Shown here: positions 16,869 to 25,271 of the stretch, one piece after another
Numbering within the stretch: position 1 is the first letter of the stretch
Layout of the letters: every line of letters starts with the position of its first letter
DNA from: Rhodopseudomonas infernalis
GTDB lineage: Bacteria > Pseudomonadota > Alphaproteobacteria > Rhizobiales > Xanthobacteraceae
Direction of reading: 5' to 3'
Assembly (NCBI RefSeq): GCF_022271405.1
Contig: NZ_JAJNAL010000005.1
Span: 62,001 to 126,000, forward strand
Length of the DNA: 64,000 bases
Made by a program: the position numbers and the translations under genes
Notes under the pieces: model-generated
What the model saw: the letters and a program-made list of their open reading frames with translations, nothing else
Database searches by the model: none
What the model was told of the DNA's origin: nothing

Positions 16869-17498
16869 TCAACGCGCGGCCGGTTTGCCCTCTATCAGCT
16901 TTTTCAAACTGTCGCGGGCAGGTTTGCTGTAGCCATCACCACTGCCGGGAGCGGCCGAATCATCGGTCTGCTCTTCTTCCGGCTTGTTTTTCTTGAACCT
17001 CTTCAAGATGGTGTTTTCTGGGTCATCCGGCAAGAGTGTCATCAACCAGTCACCAGTTCCTTGCAGAACTGTGCGCGACTTGGCGTTAACCACCCAATCA
17101 GGCCGCTGCTTCTCCGGCACCAGCCAGTTGAAGAAAAGATAGGCCACCACCACAATCAAAAGGCCGCGGGCGAGTCCGAACAGGAACCCGAGAGTGCGGT
17201 CGAGCGCGCCGATCCGCGAATCCAGGATCATGTCCGAGATCCGCACGGTGATGATCGACACGATGATCAGCGTGCCGAGAAACACGCCGGCGATCACCAC
17301 CACCGCGGCGACGGTGTCGTTGGTGAAGTACGTTTTGGCGGTCGGCAGCAGCTTTTGGAAGGCGTAGAGCGTGACCAGCGCCGCAGCGCCCCAGGCGGCG
17401 ATCGAGAGCACTTCGCGCATGAACCCGCGGACCATCGCCAGCAGGCCGGACACCAACATCACCGCGAGGACAACGAAGTCGAGAATCGTGATCGGCAT
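16869..17498 (-). CDS. cvpA: CvpA-family membrane protein
   Basis: A 209-residue inner-membrane protein with four hydrophobic segments (TILDFVVLAVMLVSGLLAMVRG at the start, AAWGAAALVTLYAF, VVVIAGVFLGTLIIVSIIT, and LARGLLIVVVAYLFFNWLV), followed by a hydrophilic tail ending near the purF start. CvpA proteins are named for colicin V production and are linked to envelope homeostasis; the molecular function is unsettled. Placement just upstream of purF is conserved across proteobacteria. The ATG at 17498 starts the conserved PITILDFVV segment. Confidence 0.93.
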   Translation of the reverse strand: MPITILDFVVLAVMLVSGLLAMVRGFMREVLSIAAWGAAALVTLYAFQKLLPTAKTYFTNDTVAAVVVIAGVFLGTLIIVSIITVRISDMILDSRIGALDRTLGFLFGLARGLLIVVVAYLFFNWLVPEKQRPDWVVNAKSRTVLQGTGDWLMTLLPDDPENTILKRFKKNKPEEEQTDDSAAPGSGDGYSKPARDSLKKLIEGKPAAR

Positions 17499-17547
17499 CG
17501 GCCAGTCGGGTCCGCTGGGTGTACAAAACGGCGAATCGGTGCGTGCT

Positions 17548-17562
17548 GTCACGGCACGTGAC
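17548..17562. promoter_or_regulatory. Palindrome upstream of cvpA-purF, possible operator
   Basis: Perfect inverted repeat GTCACG-GCA-CGTGAC centred 57 bp upstream of the cvpA start. The position suits an operator for the cvpA-purF unit, but the sequence matches no regulator I can name with confidence, and a 6+6 palindrome may be chance. Confidence 0.25.
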
Positions 17563-17706
17563 GGTGGTATGGCACGCCGCGCAAGGCGAGAAAACGGTCA
17601 ACGACGTTTCGACACAGCATAGTGTTGCCATGTCGCGGGAGGGGCTGCATCAACGCGTCCTGCGCGCGCGTTGTATAACGGCGCGTTGCGCAAAGGTCAC
17701 CCCGGT

Positions 17707-19161
17707 TCAGCCCTCGTGCTGCCGGAATCGAGCTGGTGTGGCATTTTTCTCCGCCGCCGGCTCACGCTCGCGCGTTGCAGCGCGCGGCGTTCCGCGTGCG
17801 GCGATGTCGGCCACGAGGCTGGTCAGGCCGCCGACGGTCTGCAGGGAGAGCCCGGCATCGGATGGCGGATCGCCCCGTGTCTGCTCGGGGAGGATTGCGC
17901 GGCCGAAGCCGAGCTTGGCGGCTTCCTTCAACCGCGCCGTCGTTTGTGCCACCGGCCGGACCGCGCCGGACAGCGAGATCTCACCGAAATACACTGCGTC
18001 GGTCGGCAGCGGCGAATTGGCCAGCGACGACACCAACGCAGCGGCGGCGGCGACGTCAGCCGCCGGTTCGTTGATGCGCAGGCCGCCGGCGACGTTGAAA
18101 TAGACGTCGTAGCCCGACAGCTTGACGCCGCAATGCGCCTCGAGCACCGCCAGCACCATCGAAAGCCGCGCCGAATCCCAGCCGACCACGGCGCGCCGCG
18201 GTGTGCCGAGCGTGGTCGGCGCGACCAGCGCCTGCAATTCGACCAGCACCGGCCTTGTGCCTTCGATGCCGGCAAACACCGCTGTGCCAGGCGAGCCGAG
18301 ATCGCGCTCGGACAGGAACAGCTCGGACGGGTTGGTGACCTCGCGCAGCCCCAGCCCGGTCATTTCGAACACGCCGATCTCGTCGGTCGGGCCAAAGCGG
18401 TTCTTCACCGCTCGCAGGATGCGGAACTGCTGCGAACCTTCGCCCTCGAACGATAGCACGGCGTCGACCATGTGCTCGACGACACGGGGACCGGCGATCT
18501 GGCCGTCCTTGGTGACGTGGCCGACCAGAATGATCGCGGCGCCGGTCTTCTTGGCGAAGCGGATCAACGCCTGCGCCGAGGCGCGGACCTGGGTCACCGT
18601 GCCGGGCGCGGACTCCACCGTGTCGGTCCACATCGTTTGAATTGAATCGATCACAATCAGCCGCGGCGTCGCGCCTTCGGACAGCGTCGCGATGATGTCT
18701 TCGACTGAGGTTTCTGCGGCGAGCTCGACCGGCGCGGAGGCGAGGCCGAGCCGCTCGGCGCGCAGCCGCACCTGCGCGATCGCCTCTTCGCCCGAGATGT
18801 AAACCGTGCGATGCCCGGCCTTGGCCATCAGGCTGGTCGCCTGCGTCAGCAGCGTCGACTTGCCGATGCCGGGATCGCCGCCGACCAGCAGCACCGAGCC
18901 GCGGACGAAGCCACCGCCGGTGACTCGATCGAGCTCGGCCATGCCGGAGGGCAGACGAGGGGCGTCGTTGCTCTTGCCGGCGAGCGACTCCAGTTTGAAC
19001 GTCCGTCCGCGCCGCTTGGCGCGGATGCTGACCGGCACGGCGTTGTCGCCGGCTTCCTCGACCAGCGTGTTCCACTCGCCGCAGGCCTCGCACTTGCCTT
19101 GCCAGCGATTGAACGCTGCGCCGCAGTTTTGGCACACGAACGAGGGGGAGGCTTTGGCCAT
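17707..19161 (-). CDS. radA: DNA repair protein RadA (Sms)
   Basis: A 484-residue DnaB-like ATPase that promotes branch migration in homologous recombination. In order: an N-terminal C4 zinc finger (CQNCGAAFNRWQGKCEACG); Walker A GGDPGIGKSTLL (about residues 95-106); the RadA-specific KNRFG motif (VKNRFGPTDEIGVFEM); and a C-terminal Lon-like domain with LSGYDVYFNVAGGLRI. Length fits the family. A LexA-type SOS box lies 47 bp upstream (19208-19222), which suggests damage-inducible transcription. Confidence 0.98.
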   Translation of the reverse strand: MAKASPSFVCQNCGAAFNRWQGKCEACGEWNTLVEEAGDNAVPVSIRAKRRGRTFKLESLAGKSNDAPRLPSGMAELDRVTGGGFVRGSVLLVGGDPGIGKSTLLTQATSLMAKAGHRTVYISGEEAIAQVRLRAERLGLASAPVELAAETSVEDIIATLSEGATPRLIVIDSIQTMWTDTVESAPGTVTQVRASAQALIRFAKKTGAAIILVGHVTKDGQIAGPRVVEHMVDAVLSFEGEGSQQFRILRAVKNRFGPTDEIGVFEMTGLGLREVTNPSELFLSERDLGSPGTAVFAGIEGTRPVLVELQALVAPTTLGTPRRAVVGWDSARLSMVLAVLEAHCGVKLSGYDVYFNVAGGLRINEPAADVAAAAALVSSLANSPLPTDAVYFGEISLSGAVRPVAQTTARLKEAAKLGFGRAILPEQTRGDPPSDAGLSLQTVGGLTSLVADIAARGTPRAATREREPAAEKNATPARFRQHEG

Positions 19162-19207
19162 GTTTCGGATTTGCCCGGAGTTGCGAACGTCAGGTCCTGG
19201 TTGAAGT

Positions 19208-19222
19208 GTTCATAGTTTGTTC
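19208..19222. promoter_or_regulatory. Candidate LexA (SOS) box upstream of radA
   Basis: Exact GTTC-N7-GTTC direct repeat (GTTCATAGTTTGTTC), the alphaproteobacterial LexA-binding consensus, 47 bp from the radA ATG and 83 bp from the divergent small membrane-protein gene. The consensus is established for rhizobia and relatives; regulation here is inferred from the match and position. Confidence 0.7.
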
Positions 19223-19304
19223 TTTTCGTCAATGCCGGCGTCGACGCGGCTGAACGAAATTCCAGTACGACACGCCGTGTCGTCCAGCCTGATATAGATG
19301 TCTG

Positions 19305-19559
19305 ATGCGAGACGACGAGCGTAGGGCCTATGAGCGGCGGAAGTGGCGGCAGGTGGCCGGGCACTTCGTCATGGGCGCGCTGTTCGGCGCCGGCTTTGCG
19401 GTGATCCTGCTGATCGGCAATTACTTCGGCCTCGCGAAGGTGATCGACACCAGCGAGGCACCGATGGTGATTCGCATCGTCCTTGTCGTCGGCATCGCCG
19501 GCTCGTTCGCGTTCTGCGCGGCGATCACCGGGTTTTTGTTCTTGGTCCACGAAGACTAA
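19305..19559 (+). CDS. Small two-helix membrane protein of unknown function
   Basis: 84 residues with a basic N-terminus (MRDDERRAYERRKWR) and two hydrophobic segments, GHFVMGALFGAGFAVILLIGN and IRIVLVVGIAGSFAFCAAIT, joined by a loop with an acidic patch. The basic start predicts N-in topology. I do not recognise a family. It diverges from radA and shares its intergenic region, including the SOS-box candidate, and a palindromic repeat element lies immediately after its stop. Confidence 0.65.
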   Translation: MRDDERRAYERRKWRQVAGHFVMGALFGAGFAVILLIGNYFGLAKVIDTSEAPMVIRIVLVVGIAGSFAFCAAITGFLFLVHED

Positions 19560-19564
19560 CGATC

Positions 19565-19645
19565 CGTCATTGCGAGGAGCGCAGCGACGAAACAATCCAG
19601 CCGCAGTGCACTGGTCTGGATTGCTTCGCTACGCTCGCAATGACG
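19565..19645. repeat. Dispersed palindromic repeat element (CGTCATTGCGAG type)
   Basis: Imperfect 81-bp inverted repeat. The left arm begins CGTCATTGCGAGGAGCGCAG and runs to AATCCAG; the right arm begins CTGGATTGCTTCGC and ends CTCGCAATGACG. The arms pair except for a few bases. From memory this is an abundant intergenic palindrome in Bradyrhizobium and Rhodopseudomonas genomes. It lies between convergent genes and could form a long RNA hairpin that terminates or stabilises transcripts. Confidence 0.85.
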
Positions 19646-19666
19646 CTGGGAGCCGAAGCCACGGCC

Positions 19667-20914
19667 TTAGCTCGCCGGTGCCACCGGCGCCGCAGGTGCG
19701 GTCGTCGGCACCGCGGCTGGCTTGGCGTCGCCGCCCTTGTAGATGCGTGCGTAGCGCGGGCCGAGGCTGGTCAGCACTTCGTAGCCGATCGTGCCGAAGT
19801 GGTGGGCGAGTTCGTCGACGGTGATGCCATCGCCGATCAGCGTCGCCATCTGGCCGCGGCGCGCCACGTTGGGCGGAAGGTCGGTGACGTCGACGGCCAT
19901 CAGGTCCATGGAGATGCGGCCGGCGATCGGGCAGCGCTGGCCGGCGATGATCACGTCGGCTCCCCGGGTGCCGTCGTTGGAGCCGGCAGCACGGAAGTAA
20001 CCGTCGGCATAGCCGGCCGACAGCACGGCGATCTTGGTCGGCCGCCGCGCGCTCCAGGTCGCGCCGTAACCGACCGTGTCGCCGCGCTCGACGTTGCGGA
20101 CCTGCACGACCCGCGCCTTCAGATCGACGACCGGCTGCATCGGATTGTCCGCCTCCGGCGTCGGATTGACGCCGTACATCGCGGCTCCGGGCCGGATCAA
20201 GTCGAACTGGAATTGCGACCCGAGAAAGATGCCGGAGGAGGCAGAGAGCGAGGCCGGCACGCCGGCGAATTGGCTGGCGATCTCGCGAAACGCCGAAACC
20301 TGCTTGGCATTGATCGAATGGTTGGGCGACTCCGCCGCGACCAGATGGCTCATCACCAGCGTGATGCCGTGGTCACCGGCGGCGATCCGCGGCACGATGC
20401 CCTGCGCTTCGGTGACGGTGAGGCCGAGCCGGTTCATCCCTGTGTCGATGTGAATGGCGGCGCCGCCATTCCAGCCGGTGCGCCGGCAGTAGACGTCCCA
20501 TTCGGCGAGTTCGTAGAGGTCACCTATCACCGGGCGGCAATTGAGCTTGGCGAATTCATCACCAGTGGTCTGAAAGAAACCGTCGAGGACGTAGATGGTG
20601 GCGTCGGGCGCGACCGCGCGCACCGCGGCGGCTTCGCCGAGCGTGGCGACGAAGAATGTCTTGCAGCCCGCCGCCGCGAGCGCACGGGTGACCGGGCCAG
20701 TGCCGCAGCCATAGGCGTCGCCTTTGACGACCGCCGCGGCCTCGGCGGGCACTGCGGTCTTCTCCAGCTTGCGCCAGTTCGCGATAAGGGCGTCGAGGTC
20801 GATGCTGAGAACGCCGGGCGCGGTCGCAGTGGACGCCGCCAGTGCTGCGGCCTTGGCGGCCTCGGGCGTGAGCAGGCTGGCAACGGTCGCGTTCGGGTCG
20901 GGCAGAATGTTCAT
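19667..20914 (-). CDS. alr: Alanine racemase (biosynthetic copy)
   Basis: Pyridoxal-phosphate enzyme that interconverts L- and D-alanine for peptidoglycan. 415 residues, fold-type III: the PLP lysine lies in VVKGDAYGCG (the usual VVKADAY has Gly for Ala), and the second catalytic base Tyr is in [21 protein letters not shown] and RISMDLMAVDVTDLP are also present. A Pro/Ala-rich tail of about 20 residues is unusual. ATG 20914 is used; an in-frame GTG is nine bases upstream. A second alr homologue lies in the catabolic operon at 56819. The gene follows dnaB, but a strong hairpin separates them. Confidence 0.95.
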   Translation of the reverse strand: MNILPDPNATVASLLTPEAAKAAALAASTATAPGVLSIDLDALIANWRKLEKTAVPAEAAAVVKGDAYGCGTGPVTRALAAAGCKTFFVATLGEAAAVRAVAPDATIYVLDGFFQTTGDEFAKLNCRPVIGDLYELAEWDVYCRRTGWNGGAAIHIDTGMNRLGLTVTEAQGIVPRIAAGDHGITLVMSHLVAAESPNHSINAKQVSAFREIASQFAGVPASLSASSGIFLGSQFQFDLIRPGAAMYGVNPTPEADNPMQPVVDLKARVVQVRNVERGDTVGYGATWSARRPTKIAVLSAGYADGYFRAAGSNDGTRGADVIIAGQRCPIAGRISMDLMAVDVTDLPPNVARRGQMATLIGDGITVDELAHHFGTIGYEVLTSLGPRYARIYKGGDAKPAAVPTTAPAAPVAPAS

Positions 20915-20986
20915 GTCTTGCACTCAAGCGGTCTGGCACGACGTGGACGCGTCCGCGTGGCGGAAACGTACCCATCGAAAATTGTT

Positions 20987-21021
20987 GAGCTCCTGTTCTG
21001 ATCCTATCAGAACAGGAGCTC
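20987..21021 (-). terminator. Perfect 16-bp inverted repeat terminator after dnaB
   Basis: Arms GAGCTCCTGTTCTGAT and ATCAGAACAGGAGCTC pair perfectly around a 3-base loop, 35 bases beyond the dnaB stop. Flanking T-rich stretches occur on both strands (TGTTTT on plus; AACAATTTT on minus). Confidence 0.85.
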
Positions 21022-21056
21022 TGTTTTGTGCCCGAATTGCGAACGGGGGTGTTGCG

Positions 21057-22550
21057 TCAGACGCGATCTGGCAAATGGCTGTCCTCGGCCAAGTCGCTGA
21101 AGCGCGTGAACTGGCCTTCGAACTGCAGGTCCACGGTGCCGGTCGGGCCGTGGCGCTGCTTTGCGATGATGACTTCGGCCTTGCCGTGCACGAGGTCCAT
21201 CTCGGTCGCCCACTTTTCGTGCTCCGGCGTGCCGGGGCGGGGCTCCTTGTTCTGCAGGTAGTATTCTTCGCGGAACACAAAGATCACGACGTCGGCGTCC
21301 TGCTCGATCGAGCCGGATTCACGCAGGTCGGAGAGCTGCGGGCGCTTGTCGTCGCGTGATTCGACCTGACGCGATAGCTGCGACAGCGCGATGACCGGGA
21401 CGTTTAATTCCTTGGCCAGCGCCTTCAGGCTTGTGGTGATCTCGGTGACTTCCTGAACGCGGCTGTCACCCTTCTTGCTGCTGCCCTGCAGCAGCTGGAT
21501 GTAGTCGACCACGATCAGGTCGAGGCCTTTCTGCCGCTTCAGTCGCCGGGCGCGGGCGGTCAACTGCGCGATCGCCAGGCCGCCGGTTTCGTCGACGAAC
21601 AACGGCAGCGATTGCAGTTCGATCGAATAGTCGCGGATCTTGTCGAAGTCGGCATCGCTGATGCCGCCGCGGCGGATCTTGCTCGAGGCGATCTCGGTCT
21701 GTTCGGCGAGAATACGAGTGGCGAGCTGCTCGGCGCTCATTTCGCACGAGAAGAAGCCGACGATGCCGCCATTGACGGTCTTGGTGCTGCCGTCCGGCTG
21801 CACTTCGCCGCGATAGGCTTTGGCGACATTGTAGGCGATGTTGGTGGCGAGTGCGGTCTTGCCCATGCCGGGACGGCCGGCAAGCACGATCAAATCGGAG
21901 TGCTGCAGGCCGCCCATCCGGGTGTCGAGATCACGCAGGCCGGTCGAGATTCCCGACAGTTTGCCGTCGCGCTGGAACGCCTTGGCGGCCATGTCGACGG
22001 CGGTCGTCAGCGCCTGGGAGAATTTCTGAAAGCCGCCGTCGTAGCGGCCGGACTCGGCGAGCTCGTAGAGCCGGCGCTCGGCGTCCTCGATCTGGTTGCG
22101 CGGCGCAAAGTCGACCGGCGCGTCGAAGGCGACGTTGACCATATCGGTGCCGATGCCGATCAGGTCGCGGCGTAGCGATAGTTCGTAGACCGTTCGGCCA
22201 TAATCCTGGGCGTTGATGATGGTGGTGGCTTCGGCCGCCAGCCGCGCCAGATATTGCGCCACCGTGAGCCCGCCGAGATCGAGATCGGCGGACAGGAACG
22301 TCTTGAGCGTGATCGGCGTCGCCACCTTGCCGGCGCGGATGATGCTCGCGGCGGTGTCGAAAATCGTCTGATGGATCGGTTCGAAGAAGTGCTTAGCTTC
22401 GAGGAAGTCCGACACCCGGTAGAAGGCGTCGTTATTCACCAGGATAGCGCCAAGCAGTGCTTGTTCCGCCTCGATATTGTGAGGCGCGGTCCGATAGGCA
22501 GGCGCCGCAACGTCCGGCGCGAGCTTCAGAACGTTCGAATCAGTGGCCAT
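21057..22550 (-). CDS. dnaB: Replicative DNA helicase DnaB
   Basis: Hexameric 5'-3' helicase that drives the replication fork. 497 residues. The N-terminal primase-interacting domain begins APHNIEAEQALLGAIL. The RecA-like domain has Walker A GRPGMGKTAL (about residue 205), FFSCEMSAEQLATR, and Walker B GLDLIVVDYIQLL, followed by SQLSRQVE, the arginine-containing region and AKQRHGPTGT. No intein is inserted. Start ATG 22550 is chosen over an upstream in-frame start at 22643 because the family begins close to there. It is separated from rplI by a cytochrome-like gene and a 1-kb gap. Confidence 0.98.
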   Translation of the reverse strand: MATDSNVLKLAPDVAAPAYRTAPHNIEAEQALLGAILVNNDAFYRVSDFLEAKHFFEPIHQTIFDTAASIIRAGKVATPITLKTFLSADLDLGGLTVAQYLARLAAEATTIINAQDYGRTVYELSLRRDLIGIGTDMVNVAFDAPVDFAPRNQIEDAERRLYELAESGRYDGGFQKFSQALTTAVDMAAKAFQRDGKLSGISTGLRDLDTRMGGLQHSDLIVLAGRPGMGKTALATNIAYNVAKAYRGEVQPDGSTKTVNGGIVGFFSCEMSAEQLATRILAEQTEIASSKIRRGGISDADFDKIRDYSIELQSLPLFVDETGGLAIAQLTARARRLKRQKGLDLIVVDYIQLLQGSSKKGDSRVQEVTEITTSLKALAKELNVPVIALSQLSRQVESRDDKRPQLSDLRESGSIEQDADVVIFVFREEYYLQNKEPRPGTPEHEKWATEMDLVHGKAEVIIAKQRHGPTGTVDLQFEGQFTRFSDLAEDSHLPDRV

Positions 22551-23635
22551 AGCTCTCGATTGTTCTTTCGAATTTGTCGGATGCGGGGCGGGACTAAAGC
22601 GCCAATTCCAGCCGTAGCGAAAGCAGCAATCCGCGTTATGCACCAGCCGAGCCGAGATATGTGGATGACCGCCGGAGCGGCCGGATCTTGGGCTTGACGG
22701 GATGTTTGCCGGTTCTGCCGCCGGCAGCCCGATTGAACCTCAGGGTCGCGGCGACATACCCATCTTGAAGCGATTCGGGAACAACCGCCCGTGCCATACC
22801 TCCAGTCCTCTGAGGTCGACTGGAACGGTTATGGCTGCCTGGGGTTGGTCCCGGAAAAGAACGAGACACGGGAACGGCGATGGCTCAGAACATGCAGCGC
22901 GACGGATCCGACCAGCTATGGCTGGCCAAATTGATCGAGACGTTCGAGAGGACGTCCAGGGCAGGTGCCCATTCTGCTCCAACCAGCCGAGCGCTGCTGC
23001 GGGCTGTTCACGAACATCTCGCGGGCCGCGCGAAATCCAAACGGCGACTGCGGTCGCGAGAATTGACCGAAGCGAGTGGATGCGCCTCCTGGCCGCATCT
23101 GCCTGCGGCAGGGGGGTAAGAGTATCACCTCCGATGCGCGGGCTCATTGTCGATCCGCTGGATCAGCTGGCGTCCGCAGCCTTGCGTTGCTCCGATCGCT
23201 GATAAATCGGGGAGAGGGCATCCCGTTCGACGTCTCGGTCGCGACTTAAATCGCCGACGATTTGCGCTTTTTCCATTCGGCACTTAAGGGGCGGCGATTA
23301 CCTACGTTATGGAAGAGAACTTCGGCCTTCCGGCAGGACACTGAGTTGGTCCCGCTCCACGGCGGGGGCTGCTCGAGGGTTCAGACGTTTCCCTAATTCC
23401 CTCAGCATCGCAAAATGGCGCCGAACATGCTGGCGCTGTACCAGCAAGTCCACAGTTCAGCTCGCGACCGCCGGTCATCGTCGCGAAGCCGCTCAACTCG
23501 TCCATCTCAGCCCGAGCTCCGGGGCATCATCCTGATTGAACGGGGCAGATGCTACATCTCAGCGCTTCCATTCATGAAACAATCGGCTAAAAGGTTCGCG
23601 CCGCGCGGGCGGTTTTCACGACAATGGAGGATCGA
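22551..23635. other. Unexplained intergenic region of about 1.1 kb between dnaB and the cytochrome-like gene
   Basis: The region must hold the divergent promoters for dnaB and the cytochrome-like gene. Short frames on both strands look like chance readings; the only one with protein-like sequence is at 22880-23119 (listed separately, low confidence). I see no tRNA, no strong terminator and no known repeat. The stretch 23200-23640 has lower GC than its flanks, as promoters or an untranslated RNA might. Confidence 0.4.
22880..23119 (+). CDS. Possible small hypothetical protein (doubtful)
   Basis: A 79-codon frame starting MAQNMQRDGSDQLWLAKLIETF in parts, with an amphipathic-looking first 50 residues followed by an arginine-rich and then low-quality tail (GCASWPHLPAAGG). 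No convincing ribosome-binding site and no recognised family. It could be a degraded gene or a chance frame in GC-rich DNA. Confidence 0.25.
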   Translation: MAQNMQRDGSDQLWLAKLIETFERTSRAGAHSAPTSRALLRAVHEHLAGRAKSKRRLRSRELTEASGCASWPHLPAAGG

Positions 23636-24547
23636 ATGTTCAGCCGAGCGCTCACTTCAGCGGCGGTGATGCTCCTGGTCGGCTCCGTTGCGGCGGGGAT
23701 GAGTAGCGCTCGGGCGCAGAATCTCGAGGCGGGCAAGAGTCCCGCACAGATTTTCGCCGGGGGCTGCGCCGCCTGTCACAAGGGCGCACGCGGACTGCTC
23801 AAGACGGTGCCCCCGAGTGCCCTGCCGTCCTTTCTCAGGCAGCACTACACGACGAGCAGCGACATGGCCGCAATGCTCTCGTCCTATCTGATCTCCAATG
23901 GCGCGACCGATACCCGCTACAAGCAGGGCGATCCGCGCGCTGAGCCGGGCCAATCGGAGGGCAGGAGAGGCCGCAGGCAGCGACAGCGCGTCGAAGAGCC
24001 GATGAAGCCGGAGGCGGCCCGCTCGGATGTTGTCGCGCCAGCCGAGGAAGCGCCGCCCCGCCGCAGCAAGCGCCAGCGTCGGCCCGTAGCCCAGCAGCAG
24101 CAGCCGCCGGCTGACGGCGCGGCCGTTGTCGAGCCCGCCGCGCCTGACGCAAGCCCCTCGCCGAAGGAGCGTCGCAAGCGTGGACGCAAGGAGAAGCCTG
24201 TGCAGGCGGCTCCGGCCAACGTCGAACCGGCCAAATCCCCAGCTCCCAGTGACGCTGCCAAGCCTGACGTGCCGAAGACTGAGGCTCCCAACGCCGAGAC
24301 GCCGGCTGCGCAGCCTGAACGGGTCGCGCCGCCGGCCCAGGCGCCTGTCCGAGCCGATCCGGTCCCGGCGGTGACGCCCGCGCCTGCGCCGGTCGAGACC
24401 TCGCGTCCGCCGGAGGCTGGTCCGCAGCCGGCAAAGCCGACCGAAGCGCCGCCGTCGTCCTCATCGTCGGTCGAGCCGTCAATTGTGGTGACGCCGAGCG
24501 CGCCGCCACCCCCGTCCGGAACTGCGGATGTGCCGGTGTCTCGATAG
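23636..24547 (+). CDS. Secreted mono-heme cytochrome c-like protein with long Pro/Ala-rich tail
   Basis: A 303-residue protein with signal peptide (MFSRALTSAAVMLLVGSVAA, cleavage near SARAQ). The mature N-terminus carries one heme-binding motif, CAACH at residues 44-48, in IFAGGCAACHKGARGLLK, with DMAAMLSSYLISNG behind it, as in small class I c-type cytochromes. From about residue 105 on it is a basic then Pro/Ala/Glu-rich low-complexity tail of about 200 residues with no fold I recognise. ATG 23636 is chosen because GGAGG lies at 23626-23630. It sits between dnaB and rplI, convergent with rplI. An electron-transfer or redox role is inferred. Confidence 0.85.
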   Translation: MFSRALTSAAVMLLVGSVAAGMSSARAQNLEAGKSPAQIFAGGCAACHKGARGLLKTVPPSALPSFLRQHYTTSSDMAAMLSSYLISNGATDTRYKQGDPRAEPGQSEGRRGRRQRQRVEEPMKPEAARSDVVAPAEEAPPRRSKRQRRPVAQQQQPPADGAAVVEPAAPDASPSPKERRKRGRKEKPVQAAPANVEPAKSPAPSDAAKPDVPKTEAPNAETPAAQPERVAPPAQAPVRADPVPAVTPAPAPVETSRPPEAGPQPAKPTEAPPSSSSSVEPSIVVTPSAPPPPSGTADVPVSR

Positions 24548-24583
24548 AAGATCTGCTCGCTCTGAAGTTCACTACAGATACAA

Positions 24584-24612
24584 AAAAGCCCGGCGCGAAA
24601 CGCCGGGCTTTT
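24584..24612. terminator. Bidirectional rho-independent terminator between cytochrome-like gene and rplI
   Basis: Perfect 12-bp stem AAAAGCCCGGCG / CGCCGGGCTTTT with a 5-base loop, located between two convergent genes. The A tract and T tract at the stem ends make it intrinsic in both directions. Confidence 0.92.
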
Positions 24613-24652
24613 CGTTTGGCCGTTTGGCCGCCCGAAGGCGGCCAACTGCAGC

Positions 24653-25237
24653 TTACTGCTCAGCCGGTTCTTCTTCCTGATCGGCGTCCGGATCGAAGAA
24701 TTCGCCGGCAGCAGCGATCGCCTCGGCAGCCGCGTCCTGATCTTCCCGGCGAGTCGAGATGTCTTCGCCGCGGTTGATGCGCTCGGCTTCCTCGGCGCTG
24801 CGAGCCACCGTCACCGACACGCCGATTTCGACTTCCGGATGCACCGCGACCTGGATCTCGTGCTTGCCGATCGTCTTGATCGGAGCATCGAGCAGGATCT
24901 GGCTGCGGGTGATCTTGACGCCTTCTGCTTCGAAGCTGGTGACGATGTCGCGCACCGACACCGAGCCGAACAGCTGGCCGCTTTCGGACGCCTGACGGAT
25001 CACCACCACGTTGTGACCGTCGATCTTCTCGGCGACTTTGGCGGCTTCGGCCTTCGCTTCGATGTTGCGAGCCTCGAGGTCGGCCTTCATGTGCTCGTAC
25101 TTGTCACGGTTCGCATTGGTGGCGCGTAGCGCCTTGCCGCGCGGCAGCAGGAAGTTACGGGCGTAACCGTCCTTGACGCGTACCAGCTCGCCCATTTGTC
25201 CGAGCTTTGCGACACGTTCCAGCAGAATGACTTCCAT
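24653..25237 (-). CDS. rplI: 50S ribosomal protein L9
   Basis: A 194-residue L9. The N-terminal 23S-binding domain [32 protein letters not shown] is diagnostic; a long helix and the C-terminal domain ([22 protein letters not shown]) follow. It has an acidic tail of about 40 residues rich in Glu, Asp and Ala, common in Rhizobiales. AGGAGAACAAAC precedes the ATG. It is the last gene of the rpsF-rpsR-DUF2232-rplI cluster. Confidence 0.98.
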   Translation of the reverse strand: MEVILLERVAKLGQMGELVRVKDGYARNFLLPRGKALRATNANRDKYEHMKADLEARNIEAKAEAAKVAEKIDGHNVVVIRQASESGQLFGSVSVRDIVTSFEAEGVKITRSQILLDAPIKTIGKHEIQVAVHPEVEIGVSVTVARSAEEAERINRGEDISTRREDQDAAAEAIAAAGEFFDPDADQEEEPAEQ

Positions 25238-25271
25238 GTTTGTTCTCCTCGATTGAATGATCAGTTGAAGG

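Noticed and set aside
19343-21001. 552-codon plus-strand frame over alr
   Set aside because: Antisense shadow of alr; crosses a palindromic repeat and lacks any family feature.
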